In this document: piece after piece, positions 12,801-27,800 of the stretch
How positions within the stretch are numbered: position 1 is the stretch's first letter
How the letters are laid out: the number at the start of each line of letters is the position of its first letter
Source of the DNA: Haliclona indistincta
Lineage: Eukaryota; Porifera; Demospongiae; Haplosclerida; Chalinidae
Direction of reading: 5' to 3'
Assembly (NCBI GenBank): GCA_964017065.1
Contig: OZ024789.1
Location: forward strand, 1,954,764 to 2,018,763
DNA length: 64,000 bases
Program-made: the position numbers and the translations under genes
Notes under the pieces: model-generated
Told to the model about the DNA's origin: nothing
What the model saw: only the letters and a program-made list of their open reading frames with translations
The model's database searches: none

Positions 12801-15800
12801 CGTTGATCTCCAGAAGCCCCCATGTGACGTGTTTTATCTACCCATGCACGCCGTGCACTAGCAGGCAAGCACCACCACTAAACTCAGGGTCGTATTTGAT
12901 GCCTCGGCAAAATATAGTTCTGGAATCTCTCTTAACGACACCCTGATGGTCGGACCCACTCTGCACTCATCGTTACTTGATGTCCTTCTCAGATTCCGCT
13001 GTCATGTAGTTGCTATCACAGCAGACATCAATAATATGTACAGGGCTTTTGAGCTTCCGCCATCCGACAAAGACTATTATCGCTTCATATGGAGACGTGA
13101 CCCACTAGTTGATTTCCGTATGCGTCGACTGACTTTCGGAGTATCTGCCTCATCCTTTGCCGTCAACATGTCTGTGGTCCAGAATGCTGTGGATTTCTCG
13201 AATGAGCATCCTCTCGCCTCTCGCGTTATCAAAACATCTCTCTATGTCGACGACTGCCTCACTGGTGCAGACAGTATAGAAGAACCAGCTAGGTTACAGA
13301 TTGATCTGCAACAACTGTTTGGTAAAGCACAATTCCTTCTTCGCAAATGGACTTCGTCACATCCAGCTGCACTAAAACATGTTTCTCCTGAATTGAAGGA
13401 ATCTCAAGCCTCTCAAGCACATCCCGATGGTTCTGAGCACAAGACATTGGGAGTGGAGTGGAATTGCAAGAAAGACCTCCGTCTTGCCGTCTTCACTGGA
13501 CTCAACATCAAGACACTCACAAAGCGATCGTTGACCTCCGAGATCGCAAGGACATTTGATGTTCTGGGGCTCTTCGCACCTTCTACTATCAAAGCAAAGG
13601 TATTGTTGCAGAGAATCTGGGAGAGAGGAATTGATTGGGATGAAGCTGTGCCGCCTGACATATACCACACATACCAGAAGTGGAGAGTCGAGTTGAGTAT
13701 CCTTTTCATTCCTCGCTGCTACTTTCCCTGTTGTTCACGTGATTACGAGATCCAATTGCACAGATTTTCGGATGCATCCGAAGAAGCCTACACAGCTGTA
13801 GTGTACCTTCGTGTACAGGCACCTGACAACTCCATTCATGCATCCTTCGTGATGTCGAAGACACGGGTCGCCCCTCTTAAACGGTTAACCATACCAAGTC
13901 TCGAGCTATGCGGTGCATTGTTACTATCAAAGATACTCTCTCATGTTCAACGAACGCTGGAATACTCCTCTTGTGAAGTTCATGCTTGGACTGATAGCAC
14001 GGTAGTCTTGGGATGGCTGAATGGAGATCCACGCCGTTTCAAGACGTTTGTTGGGAACAGGGTGAGCCAGATAATCGACCTCATCGCACCCAGTAAGTGG
14101 AGCCATGTGTACGGATCTGAGAACCCGGCTGATCGTCAATCAAGAGGGATTTTTCCCTCCGAACTGATCGACCACGACCTCTGGTGGTCTGGTCCTCCTT
14201 GGCTTCACCAAGAACAATCTCATTGGCCCAATCACACTCGCGGTCCTGATTTTGCTGTGCAATGTGATGAAGTAGATCAAGAGATTATGTGCCTAACAAG
14301 CACCGATGAACCCACTGGATTCATCGACTTCAAGCGCTACTCCAAGTACAGTCATCTCAAATGCGTCGTAGCATGGATAGTCCGTTTCATTCACAACTGT
14401 ACTCCAGGCAGCACGTGACAGCATGGCTCTCTTACTACTCTGGAGCTTGGAAAGGCTGAATCGTACCTATGGCTACAAGCACAATCTGACGACTTCTTAC
14501 CAGAGAAGCGTGTGCTTCAAGGTGGATCACCACTGCCCAAAAAGGAGTAGCTTGCGGACGTTGAATCCCGTTATTGAGAAATCGGGACTCTTACGAGTAG
14601 GTGGCCGTGTGCACAACTCTGATTTCTCTTCTGCACAACGCCATCCAGTCATTCTTCATGGCAATCACCCACTAACAAAACTATTTGATCCGTGCTGAGC
14701 ATATTCGTCTACTACATGTATGCAGGGCCCGCACTGGTCTCATCATCACTTGGTAGGAATTTCTACATTGTTGGACTGAGAAGAGTTGTCCGCACTATTA
14801 CCCGTGCTTGTGTCATTTGTCGTCGCGTAACCACCAGGCCACAGATTCAGCTTGAAGGTCAGCTACCTGTCGAACGAATAACTCCATGCATAGTGTTCCA
14901 GCAAGTTGGTGTTGACTACGCTGGACCTGTATATCTGCGTGTGGGACACGTACGCAAACCCACTTTCGTGAAGGCGTACATCGGAGTTTTCGTATCTTTC
15001 ACAATTAAAGGGAGTTAGTTTCTGACCTCACTTCAGCCTCTTTCATAGCATGCCTAAGAAGATTCATCGCACGCCGTGGCAAGCCTCACGCCATCTGGAG
15101 CGACCAAGGTTCAAACTTTGTTGGTGCTGAATGCGAGTTAGCAGACCTTGCAGCATTTCTAGAAGAGCAGCAAAGAAATGGTGAGATTTCAGATTTTTGT
15201 TCACATCAGATGATACAATGGATATATATACCTGAGCGAGCGCCACATTTCGGTGGTTTGTGGGAGTCTGCTGTTAAGAGCGTGAAGAAGCACTTGAGGC
15301 GAATTCTTGGAGATGCCAAGCTAACATTCGAGGAGTATACTACTGTACTCTGTCAAATTGAATCCTGTTTGAACAGTCGACCGCTCGTGGCTGCTGACTC
15401 CGACGATCATGGCATAGAGGCATTGACTCCAGGACACTTCCTGTAAGGCCGTCCTTTAGAGTCGCTGCCTGATGCGCCATCTGTAAATCTGTGCAGCGCC
15501 GTTGGAACCTTTGGAGCCAAACGCTGACGCATCATTTTTGGAGACGCTGGTCATCAGATTATTTCGCGAGCCTCAGGAAATTCACTAAACGGTATACTTC
15601 ATCACAAAAATTGAAGATCGGAGATATGGTTCTGCTTAACGAAGATGGTATGCTACCCACGAAGTGGCCTATTGGCCACGTCATTGCTACCTACCCTGGC
15701 AGAGACAACATTGTCAGGGTCGTGTTGGTCAAGACCGCCACCGGGACATTCAAGCGACCAGTGACTAAAGTTGTCCCTCAAATTACTTGACTCATTACCT

Positions 15801-18800
15801 ATTCTGTTGTGTGATTAACCCATTGAACACTTATATTATCATTGTTGTAAGACTATTATCAGTCTTGGCCGGCGGTCATGTTTGTGTTGTTCTCAGCGTT
15901 TATTCTATTTATTGCCTATTAATAATTACGTAATATGAATCCGTCTCGATCGGAGTGAGGGCTCCTGGTGTGTCTATAATGTTCATTATATTCCGTTGCG
16001 TGGGTGTATCAAAGGTGCCGACCGTGGTTTAATACGCACTAAAGTGCCATGTGAGTCATGAGGACTATATTATCCTTTATATGTTTGATATGGTCCCTCG
16101 GTGCAAAGGTCACGGACTGCTAGCAAACAAACGAAGTTTAGTGCACGAAATTCAACAAAGATCCTACGGGCTCAAAGAAATGTTCTTTCAGCTTAGCACA
16201 CCTAGAACATCGTAGTTTAACGAGTCTCCGCGGCGACACGTAGCATAACTCGCCCCTTGATAGCACGATCGAAACGCTAGACTCACACAAAACGACGATA
16301 AGTAGTTTCTTTCCTGTTTTCCGCACTTTGCTTCGCTCTCCTTACGTTCGCTGTCTCTACACTACACAGCAGATCCTACCATGACCTCGACCTCAGCTAC
16401 CTCGTGGCCATGCGGTTTTACTGACGTCATTTAGCAACGGTGCGGCCACCGGAAGCAACGGATATAAATCAGTTATATCACCCCCGTATACTCGTGAATT
16501 ATCCGTTTACATGCAGTCACTCGCACTCGGGCGCTTCGCGCCCTCGTGCTCATGACTGTAAATCGGATAATTCCCTCGTAGGGGTGATATAACTGTTACA
16601 AACGGCACAGCACATGAGAGAGACAGACAGACAGACTGACAGAGAGAGAAAGAGAGAGAGAGATAGAGAGATGCGTCCCTGGCCTGGTTACACACAATTT
16701 CTTTAGAAACTAGAGTTCTAATGAACACATACCCGTGCGCTGAGCTAAGAGCTAAACACGACTACTCCAGCATTACTGCAACAATCACGTTACAGCTAGT
16801 CCATAGACAGATCCAGATAAATTGATGACAGCGTAGCTACCATAATGCACTAACTGTGTTCTGAGCTAAGAGCTAAACATGACTACTCCAGCAGACTACT
16901 CCAGCATTACCGTGTGCAACACTCACGTTACAGCTAGTCCATAGACAGCTCCAGATAAATTGATGATAGTGTAGCTACCATAATGCACTAACCGTGTTCT
17001 GAGCTAAGAACTAAACACGACTACTCCAGCATTACCGTGTGCAACACTCACGTTACAGCTAGTCCATAGACAGCTCCAGATAAATTGATGATAGCATAGC
17101 TACCATACATGCACTACCAGGTGATTGGCATATCACAGAAGGTCTCAAGAAGGGCTGATACCATATTATGTTCAAAGGCCTCAGGAAGAGACTGAGAGAG
17201 GACATCGATATGGATAGGAGGTATAGGGTGACACACCCACAATACCGTAAAGTGCTCTTACAAGGACACGTAGCTTTAGACAGCCATAGATTAGCCGCTC
17301 GAGCAAGGCTTGTTAGCACAGAAAACGTCTTCATAGGATTATAAATTCAGTGAAGAAGCTGCAAAGTGCACTTTTGTGGCGAATTTCGAGCAGTGAGACG
17401 TAAACAAGCGTGTTTTTTGACGACACACACACATATACGTACGTACGTACACATGCAGACGGACACAAACGCATAACCCTCGCGCATACTGCTCACAGGT
17501 AATAAGCTGCTATCCTGCAGTATATTCTAACCTATCAGCTTCTAGGCAGTCAACTGTGGATTACCTGTATTGCAAGTTTCAGAGCTCACCGTTCAGTGTG
17601 CGCAGTAAAAACAGTGTAACAGACAGACAACGCGATTACAGTATGCCTATAGTGGCTCTGCTCCACAGTTCACTGCCTTGCAGCTTGTAGGTCCAATTTT
17701 TACTGTATCAGAATAGCGTACAGTTCCAGAGGAAACAAGTCCGTGTGCAAACAAACCTAGCCTACCTACCTGCCAGTGATATTGTGGATACGCCAAGTCA
17801 ATTAGTGGTCAGCACTGCTTGGTGTCTGATTAAAATTGCTGCCAGAGCAATGATTGAGTGATTTATGCTTGCACATGTAGTTGTCATTATAACAGCAATG
17901 CAGTAATACTAGCTGGAGCAATGCAGCAGGGGCGTTTTTACAAGGGTGCTTCCAGTGCAGGAAAAATTAATGCTTGCCATATTTAGCAGGCGCGTATGCA
18001 CGATAGGTTTCCAGGGTTTCCGGAAACCCCCCTTGTAGCCCCACTAATTAGTATTCATGAGTATTCATAGTAAATTAGCTAGCTAAACCACTTGCCCTTA
18101 TCTGAAGCAGCTGGTTTATATAGCCAGAACAGCTAGCCATGTGCACAGCAAGTATAATTTTATACACGTACATATCATATGATCACGTGTAATCTATGAA
18201 GCTCATGAATATTAATTATCAAAATTTTTCGTGCGCTCCGCACGCGATTTCAAAACCTCTTTTTCTATTTCCTAGCTACGCTACTGTTTAGTAAGGTGAT
18301 TAGTGGCTTGCTAGCCATAGGAACGCACGTGTTACTAGACTAGCTCAGAGAACAGCTCAGAACAGCCTTGTCTGCATTTCGATTGCACTGTAATTATAAT
18401 AAATATTTGGGTGTGGTCAATAAATAATGGGTATGGTTTACAATTAAGCACCCGCCTACTCCAAATCCTGGATACGCCACTGATGCATGCTCTGTTATAA
18501 CAGGCTTGACATAATGATTACAAGACAAATGCAGAACAGTGCTCTTGCTGTAGCGTTTTTGTTATAACTTTTAGTTTTATGACTGCACCGAGGCATCAGT
18601 ACCTTGATGCTTTCATTTTACGGTAATGGAATCCTCAATCAGCAAGCACTGTCCATATCCATCACGAGTGCAGTTATTCATTAGCGCTAAACTACTTTGG
18701 AAGTGCGCACCAGTGCTTTATGGAAGCAAGTCCTGACCGATCGCGAGGTGGAGAGACTGAGTCAGAATTAAAGAATGCATTGTTTGGAATATGCCAAAAA

Positions 18801-21800
18801 GTACTCTAGCTAACTACTCAAAATGAAGAAGGAAAGGAGCCTGATTGTCTCGTGTATCATGTTGGACTAATTTTTCGAATGATGCTTCTGAATTCCACAA
18901 ATGTACTTTTCGAAGCAACTAGTAAGGGATTACCTTTGCAATTGTTGGTTGCTCTTCCATTGCATGACAAGTGGTCACAGAGGTCATCCAAAATATACCA
19001 TAGCTCAAAAATAGCCAGAGTACAGTGAAAATGTATGTACCTCGAGTACTTTTTGGCATATTCGTATTCTGTAATTCAGACTCTCCACCTCGCGACTGGT
19101 CAGGATTTGCTGCCATTATGCACTTCGGTGCGTACTAAAGGCATGGTCTGACATGCCCAGTCTTTTCATGTGCCAACGCCTGATGACTGCCTATAATGGA
19201 CATCGCGTATACATGGTTTCAAAAGTAATAATTGAGTGCTACTTCACCAGCCACGCCTCCCTTGGTGGGTAGAAGAGTGAAAAATGTATGGGTAATCGAC
19301 TTTGAGTGATTACATTGCATCTGGGAAACATAGGTATTCAGAGAGTCTTGCTTTTGTTCCGACAGACCCGTTTTTGACACAATTGGTGCAATCATGCACA
19401 CAGCAACTCTCTTCGCAGTCACTACTTTTAAAACCATGTATTAATCTCGAATAGGTGCCAACTGTCCAAAACGTCCAGGACAGTCACAGATTTTCTGCCT
19501 GTGTCCTGCGTCCCTTGCTGTTGTCCCGGAAACAAGAATCATGATTAACCCTCGGTGCAAAAGCGAGGGCTACGGTACTAAGTTGCTCTGTCATTTGCTG
19601 TACATCGAGCTGCAGAGATCGGCGATCACTTTTATGCACTGGTAAGGTTATGAGCATGATAATGGCTTGCAATGTGACTCGTGGATTTTGCTAAAGTGCC
19701 TTCGTTCTCGAGTTATTGCTGGCTCGCCTTAACGGCTATCTTGGATCTCTCTGACTACAAAAGTGCCCATATAGTTGACTACCTACAGCTCTGAGAGTGC
19801 GTAGACATTTCAAGAAAGAGCCTCACTACAGCAAAGACTACCTTCGTGGTCATGCCCTTGTGACACACCTTGTGGTCAGTACTTTGCTGTCTTCTGGTTA
19901 GCACTACATAGCTAGCAGGTTGGCACTATAGCTGCTCCAAACCAGGACCTAACACTACAATGTGCATGACACGCCTAGGGTTTTGTGTTAATCTGATTTT
20001 CTACTAATTTTATTTTTCAATTCAGGCTATTTTGAACTCAGTAAGCCAGTGCTCAGCACTCCTGCTTTGATTATAAATTATATAAAATAATGTCCACACC
20101 TTACAGAACGACCAGGAAGACATGGCTTATTTCATCTCAAAGATATCAGTAGTTCAATGGCTGTTGTTGGAAACACCAATTATCATTTATTTTTAGGCCC
20201 TATTATTGTTAGTTAAGAAAAAGACTTACTCTCCAACTCAGGTGCTCGTCTTGCTGATGCTTTTCTACCATCATGGAATGACGGCGCTCCTGCTGCCCTC
20301 GATGTCACAGTCATTTCGCCTATGCAGCAGCTAACCTTGGCTGAATCTGCTGTAACACAAAGTCATGCTCTGAAGGTGCAGCTGACAGGAAAAATGCTAT
20401 CCACGGTCCACGTTGTCAGCAAGCTGGCATTCAGTTCTTTCCACTACCTGTTGAGACACTAGGTGGGTGGAGTACCGGTGCTGCATCAGTACTTAAAAAG
20501 ATTGGTCACCGGCAGGCTGCTTGCTTGGACAATCTTCCAAGTGCGACAATCCAACATCTCTTTCAATGTCTCTGCTTGTGGAGAGGAAATGACTCAATTT
20601 GGATTAACAATTCTTCGGCTCCTCTTCCCTACTTGAATGGCATTGAATAACTCAATAATAATTAATAATTAACTATTAACTGGTTTTTTGTTTTGTTTTG
20701 TTCTGTTTTTTTGTGTTTTTTCTTATTGTCATAGATTCAAAGTATTATTTCAACCAGCACAGAACTCATGATACAAGACAAGATCAAGGTTTAAATAGTA
20801 ACACAAAATACAAGTAGAGACAGGGTGACAGACAAGGTGACCAGCACGAATACAATACCATGTTTACAATTACATATCAAAAATAGTTGCATGTGCCTGT
20901 CAGAGTTCATGACATTGTCAAGGGTTCACGATATTACATTCCTCCCCTTCTCCATGAGGGTGAATATCAATCTGGAGGATTGCGTGTTCTAGTTGAGCGA
21001 CGAAGTTGTCTTGGCGGAGTTTGGTCACTAGGCTCTGGTTGCACAGTGGATTCAGTTGGTACCACGAGTGTGTCCCAAGCTCCATCAACTTCCTTTGGTT
21101 CCTCAACTGTAGTATCAATACGAATTTGATCCACATGTATACGAACAGTTCGACCGGAGTGCAATTGCACCACATAAGAGAGTGGACCAGTTCTCTGAGT
21201 GATCTGTCCCGGCAGCCAACGAGGCGATTTTGACAGATGATTCTTTACGAAAACTTTGTCTCCTGTTTCAAACTCTTGAGACTTGGTGCCTCTATCATGA
21301 TACTTCTTCTGACGTTCTTGAGACAGCTGCACTCTAATACTCACATCAGGAATCAACAGGTCCAATTTCGATCTCAATTTCCTGCCCATCAACAACTCAG
21401 CAGGTGGTCGTCCAGTGGTGGTATGAGGCGTTATGTGCTGATATAACAAGAAGTCAGAAAGCCGCTGCTGTAAAGTTCCACTAGTATTCTTTTTGAGTGC
21501 CAGCTTAAAGGACTGAACTGCCCTCTCCGCTAGTCCATTTGAAGATGGATGATAGGGTGCAGTTTGACGGTGAAGAATACCATTTTTTTTCAAGAAAACT
21601 TTGAATTCGTCACTGGAGAAGGCTGGACCGTTGTCACTGATGATCAGTTCTGGTAACCCGTGAACAGCAAATAGCTTGCGTAATTGTTCAATAGTTGTCA
21701 GTGAAGTGGCAGAATTGGTAATGACCACTTCCAACCATTTTGAATAGTCATCCACAATAACAAGGAACATCTTGCCAAGGAAAGGTCCGGCATAATCCAC

Positions 21801-24800
21801 GTGCAATCTGGACCAAGGGCGCTCTGGCCACTCCCAGGGGTGTAGTGGTGCCTTGGCCGGAGACTTTTGATTCTGCTGACATTCTGCACACCTCCTGACT
21901 TTCTCTTCCAGGTCACTGTCCATACCGGGCCACCACACATAAGAACGCGCCAGACTCTTCAAACGAGACACTCCAGGACTGAGTCTCATGCAACTCTTCC
22001 ATAATCAAAGCTCGTCCTTGAGGTGGAAATCCGTGGAATCACCACGCGACTTCCCCACAGCAAACAACCATGCATCCTGCACACTCAACTCAGATCTTCT
22101 AGAATGAAACGGGCGAAAACTCGTGTCAACAGATTGAGGCCATCCTTGCTGTATAAAATCTCGAACACGTGACAGTAGAGGATCCCAGGAAGTTCAGGTT
22201 CTAATCTGACTAACTGAAACAGGAGTAGCAGAAAGTCGATCCAGGACAAGCACAGTATCACCAGGAAGCGGAACTTGACTGGGAGTGTCAGGGAGAGGTA
22301 GTCGGCTCAATCCATCCGCATTACAGTGAGTCTTTCCTGACTTGAACGAGATGGTGTATTGGTAGGCACTCAATGTAAGAGCCCATCGAAGGATGCGGGC
22401 TGAAGCCATCTGTGGAATTGACCTAGTGTGAGAAAATAGACTGAGTAAGGGCTTGTGATCTGAAATAATGGTAAATTCACGACCCAACAAATACTGACGA
22501 AATTTGGTCACTCCAAAAACTATTGCCAAGCCCTCCTTTTCTATTTGGGCATACCTCTTCTCCGCTTGGGCCAAGGTTCGAGAAGCATAAGCGATCGGTT
22601 TTTCAGATCCATCTTCCATTCTATGTGAGAGCACAGCTCCGAGTCCATATGACGATGCATCACATGACAAAAGAAGTGGTTTATCACCACAATAGTAGAC
22701 CAGTAGTGTGTCGGATGATAGCTGAGCTTTAGCAGACTCAAACTCTTTTTGTTGTTCAGTACCCCAAAACCAAGATGACGACTTCTGCAACAACAAATAC
22801 AAAGGAGCCAGAGTGGAGGAAAGGTTAGGAAGAAAACGAGAATAGTAATTCATGAGTCCCAAGAAGGAGCGTAACTGTGCTACATTTGTGGGTGTGGGAG
22901 CTCTATTAACTGCTCTAACCTTATCCTCTGTAGGTTGAACTCCATGTTGTGTGACACTATGTCCCAGGAACTCCACCTCAGACTTCATAAAGACACACTT
23001 GCTCTGCTTTAAACGAACCCCAGCAGTCTCGAGACGTTGAAGGACCTCGTCCAAAGTCTTGATGTGTTCTTCCTCTGTAACACCTGTGATCAAAATATCA
23101 TCAATGTAGACACACACATGCTCCATTCCTTGAAGTAAGGTTTCCATTGTACGTTGAAAAATGGCAGGAGCTGCTGACACACCAAAAGGAAGTCTATTGT
23201 ACTGGAACAACCCCAGTGGAGTATTAATGGTGACGAGCTTCCGAGACTCCTCTGACAGAACTATTTGCTGGTATGCGTGGGACAGATCCAACTTTGAGAA
23301 TGCTTGACCACCGGCCAATTTGTTGAGGAGATCTTCAGATCGAGGCAAAGGGTAGATATCTCTATTAGCAACTTGATTAACAGTGATCTTAAAATCTCCA
23401 CAAATACGAATGCTGCCGTCTCGTTTGACCACTGGAACAATTGGTGACGCCCAATCTGAGTGCTTCACTGGCTGTAGAACCCCGTCACTCTGCAATCGTT
23501 CCAATTCCTGAGCCACCTTCTTTTTTAAAGCATAAGGAACTTGACGAGCACGACAAAATACTGGCTGAGCGTCTGGCTTGACATTGATCACAGCTGACTG
23601 TCCTACGATCGTTCCCAGCTCTTCTTTAAACACCGCTGCATGACGCTCCAGCACCTTCTGTAACTTTGGATTTGAAGTATCCAGGTTAGACCCCATGGTA
23701 ACAGCATGCACTCTATGGAAAAGAAGCTGATTCCAATCCAACTTGAGATACTTCAGCCAGTCTCTACCCAGGAGAGTAGGCCCTTGTCCATGCACCACCA
23801 ACAAACTCAGCTGCAGCAATTGTTGCCTGTAGGACACAGAAACAGTTATCTCTCCCACTACCTTCATTTTTTCCCCAGTATACGTGCGTAAACACGCCTT
23901 GGACACCTGCAAACTGGGACGAACAGCAGCAGGCCATGTGGCGTAGTACACCTTCTCATTAATAATCGACACTGAAGCCCCTGTGTCAACCTCCAACTCT
24001 AGAGTCCGCCCATCCGCCAAAACAGTCACTCGCAGAGGCTCCAAAGATGGTTTCTTCTTTGTCGGTAGGTTAACGTTGAATATCGCGTAGGCTTCCTCCT
24101 CAACTTCTTCATCTTTGTCATCCAAACAATTAGCCTGGTCAGGAGCCTTCGGCGTCTGTTCTTGTCGTCTGGCATGTCCACGACACACCCGAGCTAGATG
24201 TCCACGCTTGCCACACTTGAAACACTCCACGTCTTTGAATCGGCACGAAGCTTCACGATGCTTTCCCCCACAGCGATAACAAGACGTACTACGACCATGA
24301 TGCTTTTCAGACGGACCAGTCTTGATTTTATGAACAGGAGATTCACTGGGCTGATGTAATGCGTCGAGGTCCTTGGAGGCTAATTCCATCGACTGTACGA
24401 TCTTGAAAGCATCTTTGAAGGTGAGTGTTGGTTCCGCCAGGAGACGACGCTGCTTACGGGGGTCGTGCACTCCACACACCACTCTGTCGCGAATCATAAC
24501 ATCCAGGGTCGTACCAAATTCACAATATTCGGACAGCTGCCTCAGCTCGGCCACAAACGCCGCCACGCTCTCTCCAGGTTGCTGCACACGAGTGTAGAAC
24601 TTATGTCGCTGAACCGTCACCGAGGGCTTTGGGTTGTAATAGATATCAACCAGTTCAACTAGCTGTTTGAAGGAGTAGTCAGCCGGTTTGTTGGGAGTTA
24701 CCAGACTGCGGATGAGCGTGTAAGTACCAGCTCCACACACGTTCAGCAACATAGCACGCTGTCTATTGGCATCCAGCACATCATTAGCAATGAAGAACTG

Positions 24801-27800
24801 CTGTAGACGCTCTGTATAGGAGGACCAGTCTCCATCCGCTGGGTTGAACTCTCCGATTGCACCAGCTATCACCGACATTGGTTTATCCTCGTCGCCAAAA
24901 CAAGTGTCATAGATTCAAAGTATTATTTCAACCAGCACAGAACTCATGATACAAGACAAGATCAAGGTTTAAATAGTAACACAAAATACAAGTAGAGACA
25001 GGGTGACAGACAAGGTGACCAGAACGAATACAATACCATGTTTACAATTACATATCAAAAATAGTTGCATGTGCCTGTCAGAGTTCATGACATTGTCAAG
25101 GGTTCACGATATTACACTTATTGCCAATATGCCATTAGAGGTGCCATGGGTTAACCATTTTGTAGCCCAGGAAGCTGCTCTTATGGTTACTAAGCGAAGT
25201 GCTCAAGGTAGTAGAGCCTCCATAGAAGTCACCAGAGGCGAATTACAGTGCATTCCTTAAAGACCGCAGTGTAATCTTGTGTGCGTTTTTCGACGACGCC
25301 ATCTTGTTGCTACTGTGCTGCTATGTGACATCACTTCCTGGAAATTATACGTATTTCCTATGGTATTCGAGATATAACGACCGAGCGGCGCCTTTGATCA
25401 TAAATTCTTCAACTATCCCTGATCTGTTCCAGAAAAGTTAGCACATAATATGACCTCGTACAACCGACCTAGCTCATAAATTATTTGTGTGGTCTCATAA
25501 GGGCAACCAAATTAATTTTGACACTAACAACACGTCATATACTCATTAACAATTTATTTTATCGAAAGGCGCGACCGTAATTCTGGTGAACTGTTAGGAT
25601 TAAGTGATAGACGACAATGGAGCCCGCGCTTAGCTGTATATTCCATAGTTAACGTAGTCGTTGATGAGTCACGATCGTCTAGCACAGGCAAGAGGTGCAC
25701 CATGCAGGGAGCATACTTGCTCAATTGTACGACAAGCATAAATACGAGCTACCGTTAACGCTGATATTTCGCCTGGTGATGAATTTTATACATCCAAAGA
25801 CACTCAGATCTGCTCTCTGGCATTGCCCCATCTTACAGTAACAAGGAGATAGCTTGAACTTGTTCCTAAAGTGATGAACCTGGAAACGGTAAAAATCGAG
25901 TTTCGTCAACTTCGTTCCCTCCTTCCTTTCTTTCTTTCTTCAGCACGCCTAGCGCCTTTACACGAGCAGTGCCGAGACCAAAACACCCACAAACAGTCGT
26001 GAAATTCTCCTGGCAGGTGCCTTTGAAGTTTGTTTTTAGTGAAAAGGCGATATAAATTCCGCGATTTCTCGATTGTGATCCATTGTCAGCTAAGTGTTAG
26101 ACGCCATTATTATGATTGCGCAATACGCTCTTGACCAAGCAGTGGTTAGCGCATGTGACCAAGCATCGCCGCGCCGTATGGATCACGGAGAACATTATAT
26201 TATTTGTCTGGAGTCTTCGAAGAAAGGTAAGCTCGTATAGGATCACCATTCTGCGCTTGCCAGATAATTACAACCGCAGTACAGGCCTACAAACAAGTGT
26301 GGGCGGGGCTCGTATGCACTGCATGCATGCATGCGTAGGCGAGCTGATATGTACAGCATAACAATTACTTTTAATATTATTGTTAATAATAAAGAAAAGT
26401 CATCAACAACAGGAAAACTAAAGCAATGGTGGAAACAAAGACGGCTCAGCACATGCATGATATTGAACTGCACTTCACTGAAAGAAGAAAAAGGACACGA
26501 ACAAGAAAATTAAAAAGATTTAGGGTTGTGAAATCTACCACTGGTCCACATTGTAAACTAACAAGGAACAAGCATGGAATGGTAACACGATTGACTTGCT
26601 AACAGACCATAGATCCCTACATCAATGGCTGTACATAAGATCAATATTTTGTCACAAGCTGAATGTACGTCAGGTGTCAGTCAACAGCAATTAGCTGAAT
26701 TAGCTATAGTCAACCACAGCAGCCATTGATGTAGGATCTATGGTATGTTAGCAAGTCAATCGTGTTACCATTCCATGCTTGTTCCTTGTTAGTTTACATT
26801 GTGTACCAGTGGTAGATTTCACAACCCTATAAATCCTTTTCTTTTTAATTTTCTTTTAGAAATATTGTAGAACGACAATGATACATCAATTTGTATTGTC
26901 CTCTACTGCATACAGTAGAATAGTGTTTTGTGTTGGTATAACCATTGATCTATGTATAACCCACACTACCACACAATCCTCATAACACTCACCACAGTAT
27001 CTCTACTCAGCTCAACTATCAAAAGGTCATCACTGATGGCTCCTGATCCACTCATACCACCAAACAGTGCAGCTTTTCTCTCATCCACTGAAGTAAATGT
27101 GAAACTATCACAAGGAGGAGGAGGCTGTCCAGTAAAGTTTGGTGAGCTCCACTCTCCTGCAGGAGGTGATGACATCATCTCTCACTACTACTGGTATAAT
27201 ACCACTCAGATCAATGGTACAACGTACATGTACAATAATTGTAGGCCAGGAAGCTCTAATACTGTGTTCACATAGGCACAAGATCGCGGGTCAGCTCACG
27301 TTGGCGTGCACCAACTTGCATACAAAATTACTGTGTGAACACACACAAATCAAGCCGAGCCATGCCGAATCGATCTCAATTAGCCCACTTTCCAATAGTG
27401 AGCCGAATGGGGTCTGACCCAGGTAAGCGTGCCGCGAGTGGCTGTGTGAACGCTGAAGCTGGGCCAGCCCTCTTACAACCTTTTCTTTCAAGAGTCAGCG
27501 GCTAGTTTATTAATGATATCATATCTTCCGAAGTGGTAAACAACGAGCCTACCTACACGAGCAGTTCTTCGTTCGACGCCATTTTAACCATTTAACCATT
27601 CTTTTTATCAAGTATCCGCCCTTTCATTATTAGTGGGGCAGATGTGTGCAAAAAATGCATGAATTGTGGGTTTTTACATAGAAGCATGAAACTTGGTATG
27701 GTATTAGACAATAATATATGAAGTAATTTGAGATATGGAGCCACTTCGGGTTTGACCTCTGCCGACCTCTAGACGTTAATTAACTATTTAAAAAATTCCG

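Larger units (their letters stand above)
10341..15790 (+). mobile_element. BEL/Pao-like LTR retrotransposon, 5' truncated and decayed
   Basis: Gag, protease, reverse transcriptase, RNase H and integrase regions follow one another on the plus strand with several frameshifts and stops. The order (protease, RT, RNase H, integrase) and the YVDD catalytic box with a following CLTG place it in BEL/Pao. The 5' LTR is absent because family A foldback DNA abuts gag. No matching 3' LTR pair can be shown. A MITE (11003-11583) splits gag. Confidence 0.85.
20727..25116 (-). mobile_element. Ty3/gypsy-like LTR retrotransposon, complete ends
   Basis: 212-bp LTRs (20727-20938 and 24905-25116) start TG and end CA. 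They differ at one base that I can see (c at left, a at right in CCAGNACGAATAC). The 5-bp target duplication CTTAT lies at 20722-20726 and 25117-25121. Coding is on the minus strand. A purine tract (GAGAAGGGGAGGAA) abuts the downstream LTR at 20939-20953, as expected for plus-strand priming, and a TTGGCGACGAGG stretch lies just inside the upstream LTR where a primer site belongs. Near-identical LTRs indicate recent insertion. Confidence 0.95.

Noticed and set aside
13372..13709. Minus-strand frames opposite BEL/Pao RT
   Set aside because: Shadows of the plus-strand polyprotein with no motif of their own.
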